Assembly (NCBI GenBank): GCA_035758925.1
Contig: DASTVV010000175.1
Location: 1 to 63,528, forward strand
Direction of reading: 5' to 3'
Source of the DNA: DASPMP01 sp035758925
GTDB lineage: Bacteria; Gemmatimonadota; Gemmatimonadetes; Gemmatimonadales; Gemmatimonadaceae
Length of the DNA: 63,528 bases
The translations under genes were made by a program, and so were the position numbers. Shown here in pieces: positions 15,172-25,144 of this stretch. Positions within the stretch are counted from its first letter, which is position 1. Each line of letters starts with the position of its first letter. Under the pieces are notes generated by a model, which worked only from the letters and a program-made list of their open reading frames with translations, ran no database searches and had not been told where the DNA came from.

Positions 15172-16841
15172 CGAAACCGCCGTTTCGCGAATGCGACGAT
15201 TTCGTCTGCGCTTCGCGCGTTGAGGATGTCACTGCGCTCCAGCCATCCCTTGCGGGCCATCGCGACGCCCAGGTCAGTCCAGTCGAGCGCGCCACGAGAG
15301 TGGGCATCGGGGCCGATCTCCATGGTGACGCCGAGCTGCTTCGCCCGGTGCAGATAGCGCCAGTCCAGGTCCAGCCGGTGCGGGTCGGCGTTGATCTCGA
15401 TCGCGACTCCAACCGCCGCCGCCTTGGTCAGCACCGCCTCGACGTCGATTGCATACGCGTCGCGGGACAACAGCTTTCGGCCCGTGGGGTGCGCGAGGAT
15501 CGTCATGTGCGGGTCGTCCATCGCGCGCAGGATGCGCTCGGTCATCGCGGCGCTGTCCATCATGAAGCGTGAGTGAATGGACGCGATCACATAGTCGAAT
15601 CGGTCGAGCAGGTCGGCGTCGTAGTCCAGTCGCCCGTCCGCCAGAATATCCGCCTCGACGCCTTTCAGGATGCGAAAGTCTCCGTACTTCGCGTTCAGCG
15701 CATCGATCTCCGCGTGCTGCTCCAGCATGTTCTCGCGCGAAACTCCCGAAGCGTAGAACGCAGCCTCGGAATGATCCGAGATGCCGATATAGCTCCAACC
15801 CTTGGCCCGTGCGCCTTCAGCCATCTCGGCGATGCTCGCTTTTCCGTCGGAGTACAGGGAATGACAGTGCAGCACACCCCGAAGGTCCCTGGCCTCGACA
15901 AGCTGAGGGAGTGTACCTGCAACCGCTGCCTCGACTTCGCCGCGTCCCTCGCGCAACTCCGGAGCGATCCACGGCAGGCCCGCGGCGGTATACAGCGCTT
16001 CCTCGCTCGCGAAGTGGTTGGATGACAACCGTGTGCGAACCAGCTCCACGTGGTCGGCGTTTCCTGTGGCCCGCCACAGCGCGGGCACGAAGTCCGACGG
16101 CCGCACGCAGTACAGGTCGAGCTTCGTACCATCCGCGTGTCGCACGCTCACGGTGACATCACCGCCCGGCGCCGGCTGAATGTCGGAACCTTCGCCGAAC
16201 GAGCGGGCCACGGCCTCCGGGTTGTCCGAGCACGCAGCGACGATGTCGACGTCTCCGACCACCTCGCGCCGGCGCCGGATGGAGCCCGCGACGTCGGCGC
16301 GAACAACACCGCTGTGACCGCGGACGGATTCCAGGAACGCGTTCGCCTGGGCGGCGGCCTGCGGATAGAGCATCAGGGAGCCGGTGCTCCGCATGAAGGC
16401 GATGCTCTTGAGGATCTTGTCCGCTGTCTTGGGTCCCATGCCCTTCATCTTCGCGAGCCGTCCGTCCCGCGCCGCCAGCTCGAGGGCGGCGAGCGACGTG
16501 ATGCCGAGCTGCGCGTGGAGCGCGCGGATTTTTTCGACGCCGAGACCGGGGACCGCAACGAGATCCAGCAAACCCTCCGGCGTCGCCTGCCGCAACTCTT
16601 CGAGGTAGCGGGACTGGCCCGTCTGGACGAGATCGCGAATCACGGCGATGGTCGCTGGCCCGAGGCCGCGAACGCCTTCGAGACCGCCGGAGCTCAGCAC
16701 TTCCTGCAGGTCGTCCGAGGCGAGGGCCAGGACGCTGCGCGCCGCGGTGCGGTATGCCCGAATCTTGTACGGATTCTCGCCCGCGAGCTCCAGATAGGCC
16801 GCGATCTGCGAAAGCACGTGTGCGGCGGAACGGGAGTCCAT
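15168..16841 (-). CDS. polX: Family X DNA polymerase / 3'-5' exonuclease PolX
   Basis: A 557-residue two-domain repair polymerase. The N-terminal PolX part has helix-hairpin-helix motifs (GLGPATIAVI, VPGLGVEKIRAL, MKGMGPKTADKIL) and the nucleotidyl-transfer core: GSIRRRREVVGDVDIVAA with two Asp, and TKLDLYCV with the third. The PHP domain (about 335-557) has HCHSLYSDG, GISDHSEA, KGVEADIL, SIHSRF, LAHPTGR and EINADPHR, ending with GPDAHSRGALDWTDLG. All metal-binding motifs look intact. The gene is coupled to nth by an ATGA overlap, which supports a base-excision repair role. Confidence 0.96.
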   Translation of the reverse strand: MDSRSAAHVLSQIAAYLELAGENPYKIRAYRTAARSVLALASDDLQEVLSSGGLEGVRGLGPATIAVIRDLVQTGQSRYLEELRQATPEGLLDLVAVPGLGVEKIRALHAQLGITSLAALELAARDGRLAKMKGMGPKTADKILKSIAFMRSTGSLMLYPQAAAQANAFLESVRGHSGVVRADVAGSIRRRREVVGDVDIVAACSDNPEAVARSFGEGSDIQPAPGGDVTVSVRHADGTKLDLYCVRPSDFVPALWRATGNADHVELVRTRLSSNHFASEEALYTAAGLPWIAPELREGRGEVEAAVAGTLPQLVEARDLRGVLHCHSLYSDGKASIAEMAEGARAKGWSYIGISDHSEAAFYASGVSRENMLEQHAEIDALNAKYGDFRILKGVEADILADGRLDYDADLLDRFDYVIASIHSRFMMDSAAMTERILRAMDDPHMTILAHPTGRKLLSRDAYAIDVEAVLTKAAAVGVAIEINADPHRLDLDWRYLHRAKQLGVTMEIGPDAHSRGALDWTDLGVAMARKGWLERSDILNARSADEIVAFAKRRFR

Positions 16842-16855
16842 TCCGGCAAAACTAC

Positions 16856-17314
16856 TCAGGTTTGGCCTTCGACTCCTGCCGTGAAACGCAGACGCGCGAC
16901 GAGATCGTGCAGCTGTTGTTCGGTGAGATCGAGCTCCTGTGCGGCACCCTCCGTGTCGAGCAGGCCAGCTCGCATCGAAATCGACACCTGGTTCAGGTAT
17001 CGGATCTTGGAGAGAATGTCCTCCGTGGCGTGCCGCAGCTCGTGGAACCGCCTGCGCTCCGCCACCGCGCGCCGGTAGCGGAGCGCGAGCTCCGGTTGTG
17101 TGAGCCGGCGTGCCAGGGCGATGACTTCATCGCGGCTGCGTCCGGGGAGTGCGCCGCGATCGGGCAGGCCGGAGTCCTCGAGCGTTTCGTCCGCAAACCA
17201 CAGACGCCCCACGTACTCGATCCCGTCGAATGCAATCCGACACGACACGTCCAACCGACGGCCGTCGTGCTCGAAGCTCGTGATGTGAGGCTGGATGATG
17301 TCGTGAAGTGCCAT
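16856..17314 (-). CDS. Conserved-looking hypothetical protein
   Basis: A 152-residue soluble protein with no recognised domain. The N-terminal 60 residues look beta-rich (ITSFEHDGRRLDVSCRIAFD, EYVGRLWFADE). The C-terminal part is helical and charged (LALRYRRAVAERRRFHELRH, then a helix ending DLTEQQLHDLVARLRF). No signal peptide or membrane helix. It lies upstream of polX on the same strand (14-base gap) and downstream of the S33-type hydrolase (18-base gap), so it is probably part of a multi-gene transcript. Confidence 0.65.
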   Translation of the reverse strand: MALHDIIQPHITSFEHDGRRLDVSCRIAFDGIEYVGRLWFADETLEDSGLPDRGALPGRSRDEVIALARRLTQPELALRYRRAVAERRRFHELRHATEDILSKIRYLNQVSISMRAGLLDTEGAAQELDLTEQQLHDLVARLRFTAGVEGQT

Positions 17315-17332
17315 CGTGCGTGCTCGTAATGG

Positions 17333-18244
17333 CTACTTGCGCTGCCGGGCCAGGAAGGAATCGAGGGCGGCGAACAGAAGGGCGGGCTGTTCAACGTATG
17401 GCACATGGCCGCAGTCGTCCAGAACTACCAGGTCGGCGTGCATGGCCGCCGCCGCTTCACGGGACGACGCCAGAGGGATGGGGTCCTCGCGCCCGTGCAC
17501 GACGAGCGTCGGAACCTGGATCGATGCCAGCCGGCCGTCTGCGACGAGGTCGAAATTGCCCAGGCTATCCCACACAGACTGTTGCACGCGCGCGGTCACG
17601 CGGAAGGGAGTGAGATCGCGCGCGGCGTCGGGGTGAGCGAAGTAGCCCGCCACGCTGATCTCGAAGTTCCTCTGTCGGTACGCGTCGAGATTCGTCTCCC
17701 GGAGCCCGGATGCCGCAAGCTCCGCGCGAAGGCGCTCGACCTCGGGACTGGCCTGCCGCCGCGCGAATTCACGCTCGAACTCTCCGCGGTGTGTCTTCGA
17801 GATGGGAGCGGGATCGATCAACGCCAATTCGCCCGGCTGCGGCAGGCTGCGATCGCGCGTGGCCTCCGACGCGTACAGGATCGCGAGCAGGCCGCCCCAC
17901 GAGTAGCCGACCAGGACAGGGCGATCCAGACGGAACTCCGTGATGACCGCCCCGAGGTCGCGAACCTGGGTCTCCCAGGTGATGGGTGCACGGTCCGACG
18001 ACTTGGAGCGCCCCCCACCCCGCTGATCGTAGAACAGCAGGCCGCGTGCATGGTCGCCCTCCGCGAGCGCCAGCATCTGCGGGAGCAGATAGTCGTGATG
18101 CGCGCCTGGTCCACCGTGCAGAACGAGGAGGGGCTGTTCGCCCGTTGGACCATACCGACACCAGTACAGCGGCACATCGGTGTCTCGTGTGACGCCGTAC
18201 TCGGCAGGCGCCGGTATGGGCGGCGGATGTTGCGCTGAGGTCAT
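17333..18244 (-). CDS. Alpha/beta hydrolase, proline iminopeptidase-like (S33)
   Basis: A 303-residue alpha/beta hydrolase. The oxyanion motif is HGGPG (about residue 40), followed by YDQRGGGRSK, the nucleophile elbow GYSWGG (Ser), the acid in VVHGREDP and the histidine in DDCGHVPY. HGGPG plus DQRGGGRS is the pattern of proline iminopeptidases and related S33 enzymes. There is no signal peptide. I chose the ATG at 18244; upstream sequence in frame has the Arg/Ser-rich look of a shadow of the preceding gene. Many relatives act on esters or amides other than proline peptides, so the substrate is uncertain. Confidence 0.88.
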   Translation of the reverse strand: MTSAQHPPPIPAPAEYGVTRDTDVPLYWCRYGPTGEQPLLVLHGGPGAHHDYLLPQMLALAEGDHARGLLFYDQRGGGRSKSSDRAPITWETQVRDLGAVITEFRLDRPVLVGYSWGGLLAILYASEATRDRSLPQPGELALIDPAPISKTHRGEFEREFARRQASPEVERLRAELAASGLRETNLDAYRQRNFEISVAGYFAHPDAARDLTPFRVTARVQQSVWDSLGNFDLVADGRLASIQVPTLVVHGREDPIPLASSREAAAAMHADLVVLDDCGHVPYVEQPALLFAALDSFLARQRK

Positions 18245-18287
18245 TCCCCAGAAGCTACTCGCTCGGTCCGGACCCGACCGGCGAGTG

Positions 18288-21014
18288 CTATCTGGCCAGC
18301 CAGTAGTTGACCTTGACCAGGAAGATGTTGTCCGGACGCGCCGCGAAGAGCTCCTCGCGATCGCGCGTGAACCTGAAGTCTCCGACACCGGTTGGGGCAT
18401 CCGTCGCGCGCGACTGCGTCCAGACGAGGAACAGCGTCGAACCCGGCCGATACTCCCAACGGAACACCGCGTTGCCGCGCAGCGACCGGGTATTGAAGTC
18501 CGGGTTGTCGATCGTAAACGCGCCCGCGGGTCCCGCACCATCGGGGTCAATGGTGTACGCGGCGACGCGACCCGTGCCACTCAGGTTCACTGCGGAGATC
18601 GTCCCCTTGTCGCGTCCGTAGATACTCTTGTCCGTCGAGCGCGCCCGGTCGAACTCCTTGAAATTGAAGTAGTGACCGCTCGCGATGAACGGCTGGACGA
18701 AGAGCTCGAAAGTCATCACCGGCGTGAATGTCCAGTTCATGCGCGTGTCGAGCGACAGGACTCTCTGATCGAGTCCCGACATCACGTACCGCCGGCCGGC
18801 GAATTCGGGCGCGACCGCTGGATCCTCGACGGAGGTCACGTACTGCTGCACGGCTGTGGACGTGCTGTAGCTGGGCCCGAACGACAGCAGGACGTTCGAC
18901 TTCGGACGGAAGTCCGCGCTCAAGCTGGGGAAGAATCCCCAACCTCCCTCGAAGTTCCAGCTATATCCGGGGAAGAAGCCGAACGAGAGCGCTTTTCTCG
19001 AATCGGTATTGATGTGCGCCTGGACGTATTCGCTTCCGGGGCGCGCGGACACCGGTCCGCCGCGAAGCTGTTTGTCGTCGAGTGACCAGGGCCTGTGAAT
19101 GATGAACGCGGACCAGTTCCAGAAATTGAGCGTGCGTCCGCTGAGCCAGGAGTGAAATTGGCGGTCGATGCGATCGCCGTCGTAGTCGAACTGCTGCTGC
19201 GTGCCGAGGATCGTGGCCATGTTCCGATACCAGCGCGTCGGCTTGTTCCACGACTTGAGAACGTTGGCGCTCATCCAGTAGTAGTCGGCGTTCCGCAGGA
19301 AGGCCATGTCGTTCACCTCATAGCCCACCGTCCTGGTATTCACCGCCGCTTCCCAATTGAAGTCGCCGCCGTCCTTCGCGACGCGGGCGTAGCCCGCGAA
19401 CCCCTGGAGCGACGTCGCCGTTGGATCGTACGCGCCGGGCGACCGGTCCGGTCGCTGGAGGTATCGCGCCGGCGAGCGCTGCAGCGAGGCGATGACGGTC
19501 GTGTCGCCCGCGACGTTGGACAGCGCCATCTGGCTCATGATGGAGTAACGCCGCTGCTTGAACGTGTACAACATGTCGATGCCTGCGAGCTCGGCGTGTC
19601 TGGTCATTCGCGTCGAGTACGTGCTGTCCAGCGAACGGACGAGTGACGTGCCGATGGCGCCCACGACGAGGTTTCCATTCAGATAGTCGCGCTTGAGGCG
19701 ACCGACGAAGTAATTCGCCGACGGCTCCACGACGAGCGATGAGCTGCGCGCGGTGAGCGTATCGAACACGCTGGCGCGTTCGCTGCGAGTGTACGCATCC
19801 ATGAGGCCCAGCGTGTACCCGCCTTTCGTACGGCCAGTGAGCTTTGCAGCGCCGACGATCGTGGAGTTGTCGGGTGCGTCGACGAACTGGCCGCGATCGT
19901 ACGCGAGATCGAGCCCGCTGGGGGCCCGGCCGATGCGCCGCGAGTAGAAGGACTCGATGGACGACACGTTACTGCAGAAATAGCAGCTGAAGCTTCCGAA
20001 TCCGAAGACGCCGGCGCCTTCGACGAAGAAGGGCCGCTTCTCCTGGAAGAACGTCTCGTACTGACTGAGGTTCACGACGGCTGGATCGACTTCCACCTGT
20101 CCGAAGTCGGGATTGAGCGTGGCCGAGAGCTGCAGGTTGGACGTCACCGAGTACTTGAGATCGGCGCCGGCGCGTGCGTTCTGCAGGCTGCCGTCGTTGA
20201 ACGGGTCTCGTCCGCTGACCGGCCGCACGTGCTTGGAACGCGTCACGACATACGGCAGGACCTCGAGGTGTCGAGGAACCGAGGCGATCTTCACGCCGTC
20301 CAGGTGACCGAACCGTGCCGGGCCACCGGATTCATTCTTGTGCCAGAACGACCACATCGACTCTTCGTTGCGCCGATGGATGAATCGCCTGATCTGGAGC
20401 CCCCAGACCTGGTTGGGATCGCGCGAAAACCGCAGCTGCGAATACGGAACGCGCATCTCGGCGACCCACCCCAGCGAATCGATGCGCGTGGCGGCTTCCC
20501 AGATACCGTCCCAGGAGTCGTCCGGATTCGACGCGCCAATGCCCAACGCATCGAACTTCGATCCGGCCGGGTTCACCTGGAAGAACGCGCGTCCCAGGTG
20601 GTCGTGAAAGGCGTCGATGACAACCTGGAAGTAATCCGACTGCATGTCGGCGTCGCGCCGCACGAGGCGCGAATGGATGGCCGACGGTGTGCGGTCGAAC
20701 ATCCGTGCGCCGATGTACAGCGCATCGTCGCCGTAGAGGATGCGGACTTCCGTACGCTCGCTGGCGGGCTTGCCTTCATCCGGATCGAACTGGACGAACT
20801 CCGTGATCGGCGCCGCCGCGCTCCATGTCTGCTCATCGAGCCTGCCGTCCAGCACGATCGGTCCCGTCTTGGCGGCGGCCACTGCGCGCGGGACGGGAAG
20901 GTCATGACCGAGGTCACGAACCGTGCTACCTGATGCTTGTCCGAGCAGGCGCGCCGGGAGGGTGCTCGTGAACACGAGCGCAACGAGCGCCAGAGTAATG
21001 TTGCGAATCAGCAT
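18288..21014 (-). CDS. DUF5916 outer-membrane-type protein with CBM9-like N-domain
   Basis: A 908-residue exported protein. A signal peptide (MLIRNITLALVALVFTSTL) is followed by a carbohydrate-binding family 9-like domain (GPIVLDGRLDEQTWSAA, then YGDDALYIGARMFD). The large DUF5916 part begins near RHLEVLPYVVTRSKHVRP and includes NPDFGQVEVDPAVVNLSQYE and FFQEKRPFFVEGAGVFGFG, then many beta strands consistent with an outer-membrane barrel, ending in a Trp-rich strand. A cluster of aromatics and Cys (SCYFCSNVSS) is distinctive. Members are common in Gemmatimonadota and Acidobacteria; function is unproven. I chose the ATG at 21014 for the signal peptide. Confidence 0.88.
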   Translation of the reverse strand: MLIRNITLALVALVFTSTLPARLLGQASGSTVRDLGHDLPVPRAVAAAKTGPIVLDGRLDEQTWSAAAPITEFVQFDPDEGKPASERTEVRILYGDDALYIGARMFDRTPSAIHSRLVRRDADMQSDYFQVVIDAFHDHLGRAFFQVNPAGSKFDALGIGASNPDDSWDGIWEAATRIDSLGWVAEMRVPYSQLRFSRDPNQVWGLQIRRFIHRRNEESMWSFWHKNESGGPARFGHLDGVKIASVPRHLEVLPYVVTRSKHVRPVSGRDPFNDGSLQNARAGADLKYSVTSNLQLSATLNPDFGQVEVDPAVVNLSQYETFFQEKRPFFVEGAGVFGFGSFSCYFCSNVSSIESFYSRRIGRAPSGLDLAYDRGQFVDAPDNSTIVGAAKLTGRTKGGYTLGLMDAYTRSERASVFDTLTARSSSLVVEPSANYFVGRLKRDYLNGNLVVGAIGTSLVRSLDSTYSTRMTRHAELAGIDMLYTFKQRRYSIMSQMALSNVAGDTTVIASLQRSPARYLQRPDRSPGAYDPTATSLQGFAGYARVAKDGGDFNWEAAVNTRTVGYEVNDMAFLRNADYYWMSANVLKSWNKPTRWYRNMATILGTQQQFDYDGDRIDRQFHSWLSGRTLNFWNWSAFIIHRPWSLDDKQLRGGPVSARPGSEYVQAHINTDSRKALSFGFFPGYSWNFEGGWGFFPSLSADFRPKSNVLLSFGPSYSTSTAVQQYVTSVEDPAVAPEFAGRRYVMSGLDQRVLSLDTRMNWTFTPVMTFELFVQPFIASGHYFNFKEFDRARSTDKSIYGRDKGTISAVNLSGTGRVAAYTIDPDGAGPAGAFTIDNPDFNTRSLRGNAVFRWEYRPGSTLFLVWTQSRATDAPTGVGDFRFTRDREELFAARPDNIFLVKVNYWLAR

Positions 21015-21079
21015 CTTCAGTCCGGGTTGGCGTGGGCAGCCCTTCGCCTCTCTTTGATGCGCTCTACGGCGAAATGGTT

Positions 21080-21098
21080 GCGCCCGTGCCACGGGCGC
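21080..21098 (-). terminator. Possible hairpin terminator after the M28 peptidase
   Basis: GCGCCCGT (21080-21087) and ACGGGCGC (21091-21098) form an 8-bp stem with a 3-base loop about 20 bases after the M28 stop codon. No clear U-tract follows on the minus strand, so termination is uncertain. Confidence 0.35.
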
Positions 21099-21118
21099 GG
21101 CGTTCCACGGAACGTCTA

Positions 21119-22414
21119 CTACGAGCGCTTTCCGAGTTTGACGCGGAGCGTCACGCGTTCCCCGTTGCGCAGCACGACGACGTCGATTTCGTCGCCTGGT
21201 TGGTGGGAGTACAGCGCGTCCGAATACGTCTGAAGGTCTGAAACGACCTTGCCAGCGAACTCGACAACCACGTCCCCGGCCCGGATACCTGCGGAATCGG
21301 CCGGACTGCCCGCGCGCACGCCCGTCAGGCGTAAACCAGGTACGTCCGGCGCGCTCATGTCGGGAATGGATCCGAAGTACACGTTCGACCCGGCGCGACT
21401 ACCGCTGACCGCGGCCGGCGCCGCGGCGCGTACGAACGTCAGGCGGCCGTCCCGGCGGTCGATCTCGCGGGCAATGCGCTCGGCCAGGGCGATCACGCGA
21501 GTCTCGCCCGCGGCGTTGATCTTGTCCGCGTCGTCCGTCGCGCGATGGTAGTCCTCGTGGACGTTGGTGAAGAAATGGAGCACCGGGATGTTGCGAGCGA
21601 AGAACGAGCTGTGATCCGACGGTCCGAAGCCGTCCCCGATCCCGCGAACGTGCAGTCGAGTTGCGCGACTGGCGCTGTCGAGGATGGCGGGAAGCTCGCT
21701 CGCCGTCGCGACGCCATAGACGATCAGACTGTCGCCACGCATGCGCCCCACCATGTCGAAGTTCAGCATCGCAACGATGCTGTCCACCGCGACGGGCGAA
21801 TGCTCCACGAAATACTGTGAGCCCAGCAGGCCAAGCTCTTCGCCGCTGAAATTCACGAAGATCATCGAGCGGCGCACCGGCCGGGCCGAGAACAGCCGAG
21901 CGAGCTCCAGGACGGCGGCGCTGCCGGACGCGTTGTCGTCGGCGCCGTTGCGGATCGCATCGCGGGCATCCGGGTCGAGCGCGCCGGCCGTCGACCTTCC
22001 CAGGTGGTCGATGTGCGCGCCGACGACGATGACCTGACCCCGCAGGGCCGCGTCTGTGCCGGGCAAGAATGCCACGACGTTCTGCGTGCGGACCGCCGCA
22101 GGTCCACCTGCGTGCGCAAGCATCGCCGACCGCGCCTCGAATGGCTGCAGGTAGCCGGGCGAAAGCGGCTTGAGACCCAGGTTGCCATACCGACGCGCGG
22201 CGAACGCGGCCGCAGAATCGTTGCCCGGCGTACCGGTACCGCGGCCTTCGAGCGCATCGCTCGCGAGGTAGTCGATGTCGGCCAGTACGCGCGCGGAATC
22301 GGAGGTGGTGTTGGCAGCCGCGCCGTGAAAGGAGGCCGCGCACGCCGCGGCAGTTGTGACAGTAACTGCGGAAGAGAGCACCGCCAGGACGGCGGAATAG
22401 AAGCGCTTTGACAT
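21119..22414 (-). CDS. Secreted M28 family zinc peptidase with PDZ domain
   Basis: A 431-residue exported metallopeptidase. A signal peptide ends near TAAAC (possible lipoprotein). The M28 domain holds the co-catalytic zinc set: GAHIDHLG (His), GADDNASG (bridging Asp), SGEELGLLGS (catalytic Glu and ligand), NFDMVGR (Asp) and HRATDDADK (His). A PDZ domain fills about residues 335-430 (PGLRLTGVRAGSPADSAGIR). The arrangement matches aminopeptidase-type M28 proteins acting on peptides outside the cytoplasm. It is divergent from the HEAT-repeat gene. Confidence 0.95.
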   Translation of the reverse strand: MSKRFYSAVLAVLSSAVTVTTAAACAASFHGAAANTTSDSARVLADIDYLASDALEGRGTGTPGNDSAAAFAARRYGNLGLKPLSPGYLQPFEARSAMLAHAGGPAAVRTQNVVAFLPGTDAALRGQVIVVGAHIDHLGRSTAGALDPDARDAIRNGADDNASGSAAVLELARLFSARPVRRSMIFVNFSGEELGLLGSQYFVEHSPVAVDSIVAMLNFDMVGRMRGDSLIVYGVATASELPAILDSASRATRLHVRGIGDGFGPSDHSSFFARNIPVLHFFTNVHEDYHRATDDADKINAAGETRVIALAERIAREIDRRDGRLTFVRAAAPAAVSGSRAGSNVYFGSIPDMSAPDVPGLRLTGVRAGSPADSAGIRAGDVVVEFAGKVVSDLQTYSDALYSHQPGDEIDVVVLRNGERVTLRVKLGKRS

Positions 22415-22528
22415 GCGTTGAATTCTAAACCGCGGTATTCTGGCGTGTCCGAGTTCGCGGTCCTAACTTGCGCTTCCCGTCCGAGCCGTTCCGCGCCAGC
22501 CGCGCCTGAGCGGCAGTGCCATCGCCAT

Positions 22529-24055
22529 ATGGATCATTCCGCGACCTTTGCGCGTCACTTCGCCCGGCTCGTATCGCTGCTCATGCACGACACGGGCAAC
22601 GTCGTGGAGCAGAAGATGTCGCTTCGGGCGTTGGTTGCGATCAACAAGAACGGCCCGGTGACCCTGATCGCGCGCGACTCGCAGCTGAGCGCGAATGGTG
22701 AGCCTGTGCCCGGCGCGCTGACCGGCGTGCAGGACGTCGCGGATCAGATGAAAGCGCACTCGGTGGTTGGCATCGAGGTCGGCGCGTCGTCGGTCGCCGC
22801 GGACCTGCTGGGCGTCGCCCGCCTCATCGCAGCAGCGCCGTCGCCCGGCGACGGAGGCGAACAGGCCCGGCGTCACTTTGCGCAACTGGGTGCGGGCACA
22901 ATCGATCTCATGCTGGCCGCGCCGAATCCCACGCCGCCTGCTGCGGGGCCGGCGTCGCTTCCTGTCACGCCAACCGAAGGCGTGCGGACGACGGACCGGG
23001 AAGCGGCCGCGCTGCTGTCCCAGCTGATCGCGGCGGACGTGTCCAAGCTGTCGCATGTCGAGCTGCTGGCCGCGCTCGATCGCGCAACGTCGGCATCCAC
23101 CCGGTCCGAGGTGACCACGAGGATCCTCGATGACCTGGTGCTCGTGGCGGAGCATGCGGTGCGGGCTGGCAAGGCGCAGGTCGTTGCGGAGGTCTTCCAC
23201 GGTGTCGTCGCGCGCGAGGCCCAGCTCGGCGCGCGTCCGGGCAAGAACGCCGACATCAGGCGGGCGTACGTCACGGCCATGCGGCGGATGTCGAAGCCGG
23301 CGTTGCTGCGCGCGGTCGCGTCGCTGATCGCGAAGAAGCCCGAAGGCAGGCAGTGGTACTACGAAGTGCTTGATCGCGCGGGTGAGGACGGCGCAGACGC
23401 CGTCATCGAGCAGATCACCAACGCGAGGACCACCGAGGACCGCAGGAAGCTGATGGAGGTGTTCCGCGAGCTGAAAGACGCGATCCCCGCGCTCAAGCGT
23501 ATGCTTGGCGACTCGCGCTGGTTCGTGGCGCGAAACGCGGCCGACCTTCTCGGAGAGCTGGTGGCAACCGACGCGGAGGATGCGCTCATTGCCCTACTCA
23601 AGCACGGCGATGACCGAGTACGGCGTTCGGCGACGAGCGCGCTTCTCAAGCTCGGGACGCAGGGCGCGATGCAGGCCGTGTACGACGCCGTGAACGACAA
23701 GTCGCCGGAGGTGCGGCTTCAGGCGACGGCGGCCATCGCGACACGAAAGGACGCGCGAACCTCGAACACCCTGATCCGCGCGATCGAGGACGAGCAGGAC
23801 AGTGACGTCCAGGCCGCGATGATCGCGGCGTTGGGAAGGGTGGCGACGCCGGACGCCATCGCGAAGCTCGCGAAGATGGCGGAACCCGAGGGACGCTTGT
23901 TTCGCAAGAAAACCACAGCCTTTCGGGTCGCCGCGGTCCAGGCGCTCGCGGAAGCCCGCACGCCAGCGGCGCTGGCCGCGCTCAGGGAGCTGGCCGGCGA
24001 CAAGGAACGCGAGGTTCGCGATACCGCGACCCGCGCGCTGGCGCACGTGCGCTAG
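22529..24055 (+). CDS. HEAT-repeat protein
   Basis: A 508-residue soluble protein. The N-terminal 170 residues are a helical region of unknown type (HFARLVSLLMHDTGNVVEQK). The C-terminal 300 residues are HEAT/armadillo-like repeats: LGDSRWFVARNAADLLGELV, LKHGDDRVRRSATSALLKLG, VNDKSPEVRLQATAAIATRK, and LRELAGDKEREVRDTATRAL at the end. Such proteins are scaffolds or phycobilisome-lyase-like. The ATG at 22529 is the first compatible with the repeat domain; its ribosome site is weak. No partner can be named. Confidence 0.82.
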   Translation: MDHSATFARHFARLVSLLMHDTGNVVEQKMSLRALVAINKNGPVTLIARDSQLSANGEPVPGALTGVQDVADQMKAHSVVGIEVGASSVAADLLGVARLIAAAPSPGDGGEQARRHFAQLGAGTIDLMLAAPNPTPPAAGPASLPVTPTEGVRTTDREAAALLSQLIAADVSKLSHVELLAALDRATSASTRSEVTTRILDDLVLVAEHAVRAGKAQVVAEVFHGVVAREAQLGARPGKNADIRRAYVTAMRRMSKPALLRAVASLIAKKPEGRQWYYEVLDRAGEDGADAVIEQITNARTTEDRRKLMEVFRELKDAIPALKRMLGDSRWFVARNAADLLGELVATDAEDALIALLKHGDDRVRRSATSALLKLGTQGAMQAVYDAVNDKSPEVRLQATAAIATRKDARTSNTLIRAIEDEQDSDVQAAMIAALGRVATPDAIAKLAKMAEPEGRLFRKKTTAFRVAAVQALAEARTPAALAALRELAGDKEREVRDTATRALAHVR

Positions 24056-24070
24056 CGGCGTTCCGCCCGA

Positions 24071-25141
24071 CTACCGCGCGGTGAAGTCGGTCTTCGAGTC
24101 CACCATGCGACACGCTTCGGCGATCAGCTCCGCCGTGCTGTCCACGTCGTCGAGACTGACCATCTCGTTCGGCGAGTGCATGTAGCGGTTGGGTATCGAG
24201 ACCAGCGCCGTGGCGACGCCTTCCTGCGCGATGTGAATGGCGTCGGCGTTGGTTGCCGTGTCGCGCCCGACCGCGTGGATCGTGATCGGGATGTTCTTCG
24301 CCTTCGCCGCAGACCGAATGAGCTCGAATACCACCGGCGACAGCAGCGCGCCGCGGCTGAGAACCGGTCCGCCACCCAGCCGGTGGTCGCCAATCTCCTT
24401 CTTCTCCATCGTGGGGAAGTCCGTCGCGTGTGTGACGTCGACGACGATGGCCATTTTCGGCCGCAGTGCGTTGCTGACCACGAGCGCGCCACCGCCGTGC
24501 CATGCGATCTCCTCCTGGGTAGTCGCGGCAGCGACCACGCGCGCGGATCCCGGTTTGGCGGCGTAGCGCCGTAGCGCCTCGAGGGCCGCGAAGGCCCCGA
24601 TGCGGTCGTCGATCGAGCGCGAGACGATGCGGTTGCCCGGGAAGTCGTGCGTCCGTGAGTCGATCACGCCGGGGTCGCCGACGGAGATTCGCCCTTCCGC
24701 TTCGGCGCGGTTCTTCGCCCCGATGTCGACCCACAGGTCCGTGAACTTCACGCCCTGCTCTCGGTCGCCGTTCTTCATCAGGTGTACGGCTTTGCGCCCG
24801 ATGACTCCAATGACGTCGCTGTTCGACGTGAGGAAGCGAATGCGCTGTCCCACGAGCACCTGGGCATCCCAGCCGCCAATCGGCGAGATGTACAGAAACC
24901 CGTCGTCGTCGATGTACTGCACGATCACGCCGATCTCGTCGATGTGGCCATCGAGGAGGATCGTCGGACTACCGCCGGGATTCACCTCCGCGAGACAGTT
25001 GCCGGCGACATCCACCCGCACTTTTTCAGCGAAGGTCTGGGCCTCCGTACGCCAGGAGCGTCCGGCGAGTGTTTCGAAGCCGGAGGGGCCAGGTGCGTCG
25101 AGGAGTCTTTTGAGAAATGCGATAGCGGCAGAACTCAGCAT
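24071..25141 (-). CDS. M42 family aminopeptidase
   Basis: A 356-residue cytoplasmic M42 (TET-type) peptidase. Visible metal and catalytic residues are GHIDEIG (His-Asp), RSIDDRIG (bridging Asp), ATTQEEIAWHG (catalytic Glu pair), VDVTHATDFP (Asp) and NRYMHSPNEM (His). The inserted dimerisation domain follows the first ligand (GFLYISPIGGWDAQVL). M42 enzymes form dodecameric aminopeptidases that finish peptide degradation. The gene lies 3 bases after the membrane protein gene upstream, so the two are likely co-transcribed. Confidence 0.94.
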   Translation of the reverse strand: MLSSAAIAFLKRLLDAPGPSGFETLAGRSWRTEAQTFAEKVRVDVAGNCLAEVNPGGSPTILLDGHIDEIGVIVQYIDDDGFLYISPIGGWDAQVLVGQRIRFLTSNSDVIGVIGRKAVHLMKNGDREQGVKFTDLWVDIGAKNRAEAEGRISVGDPGVIDSRTHDFPGNRIVSRSIDDRIGAFAALEALRRYAAKPGSARVVAAATTQEEIAWHGGGALVVSNALRPKMAIVVDVTHATDFPTMEKKEIGDHRLGGGPVLSRGALLSPVVFELIRSAAKAKNIPITIHAVGRDTATNADAIHIAQEGVATALVSIPNRYMHSPNEMVSLDDVDSTAELIAEACRMVDSKTDFTAR

Positions 25142-25144
25142 GGT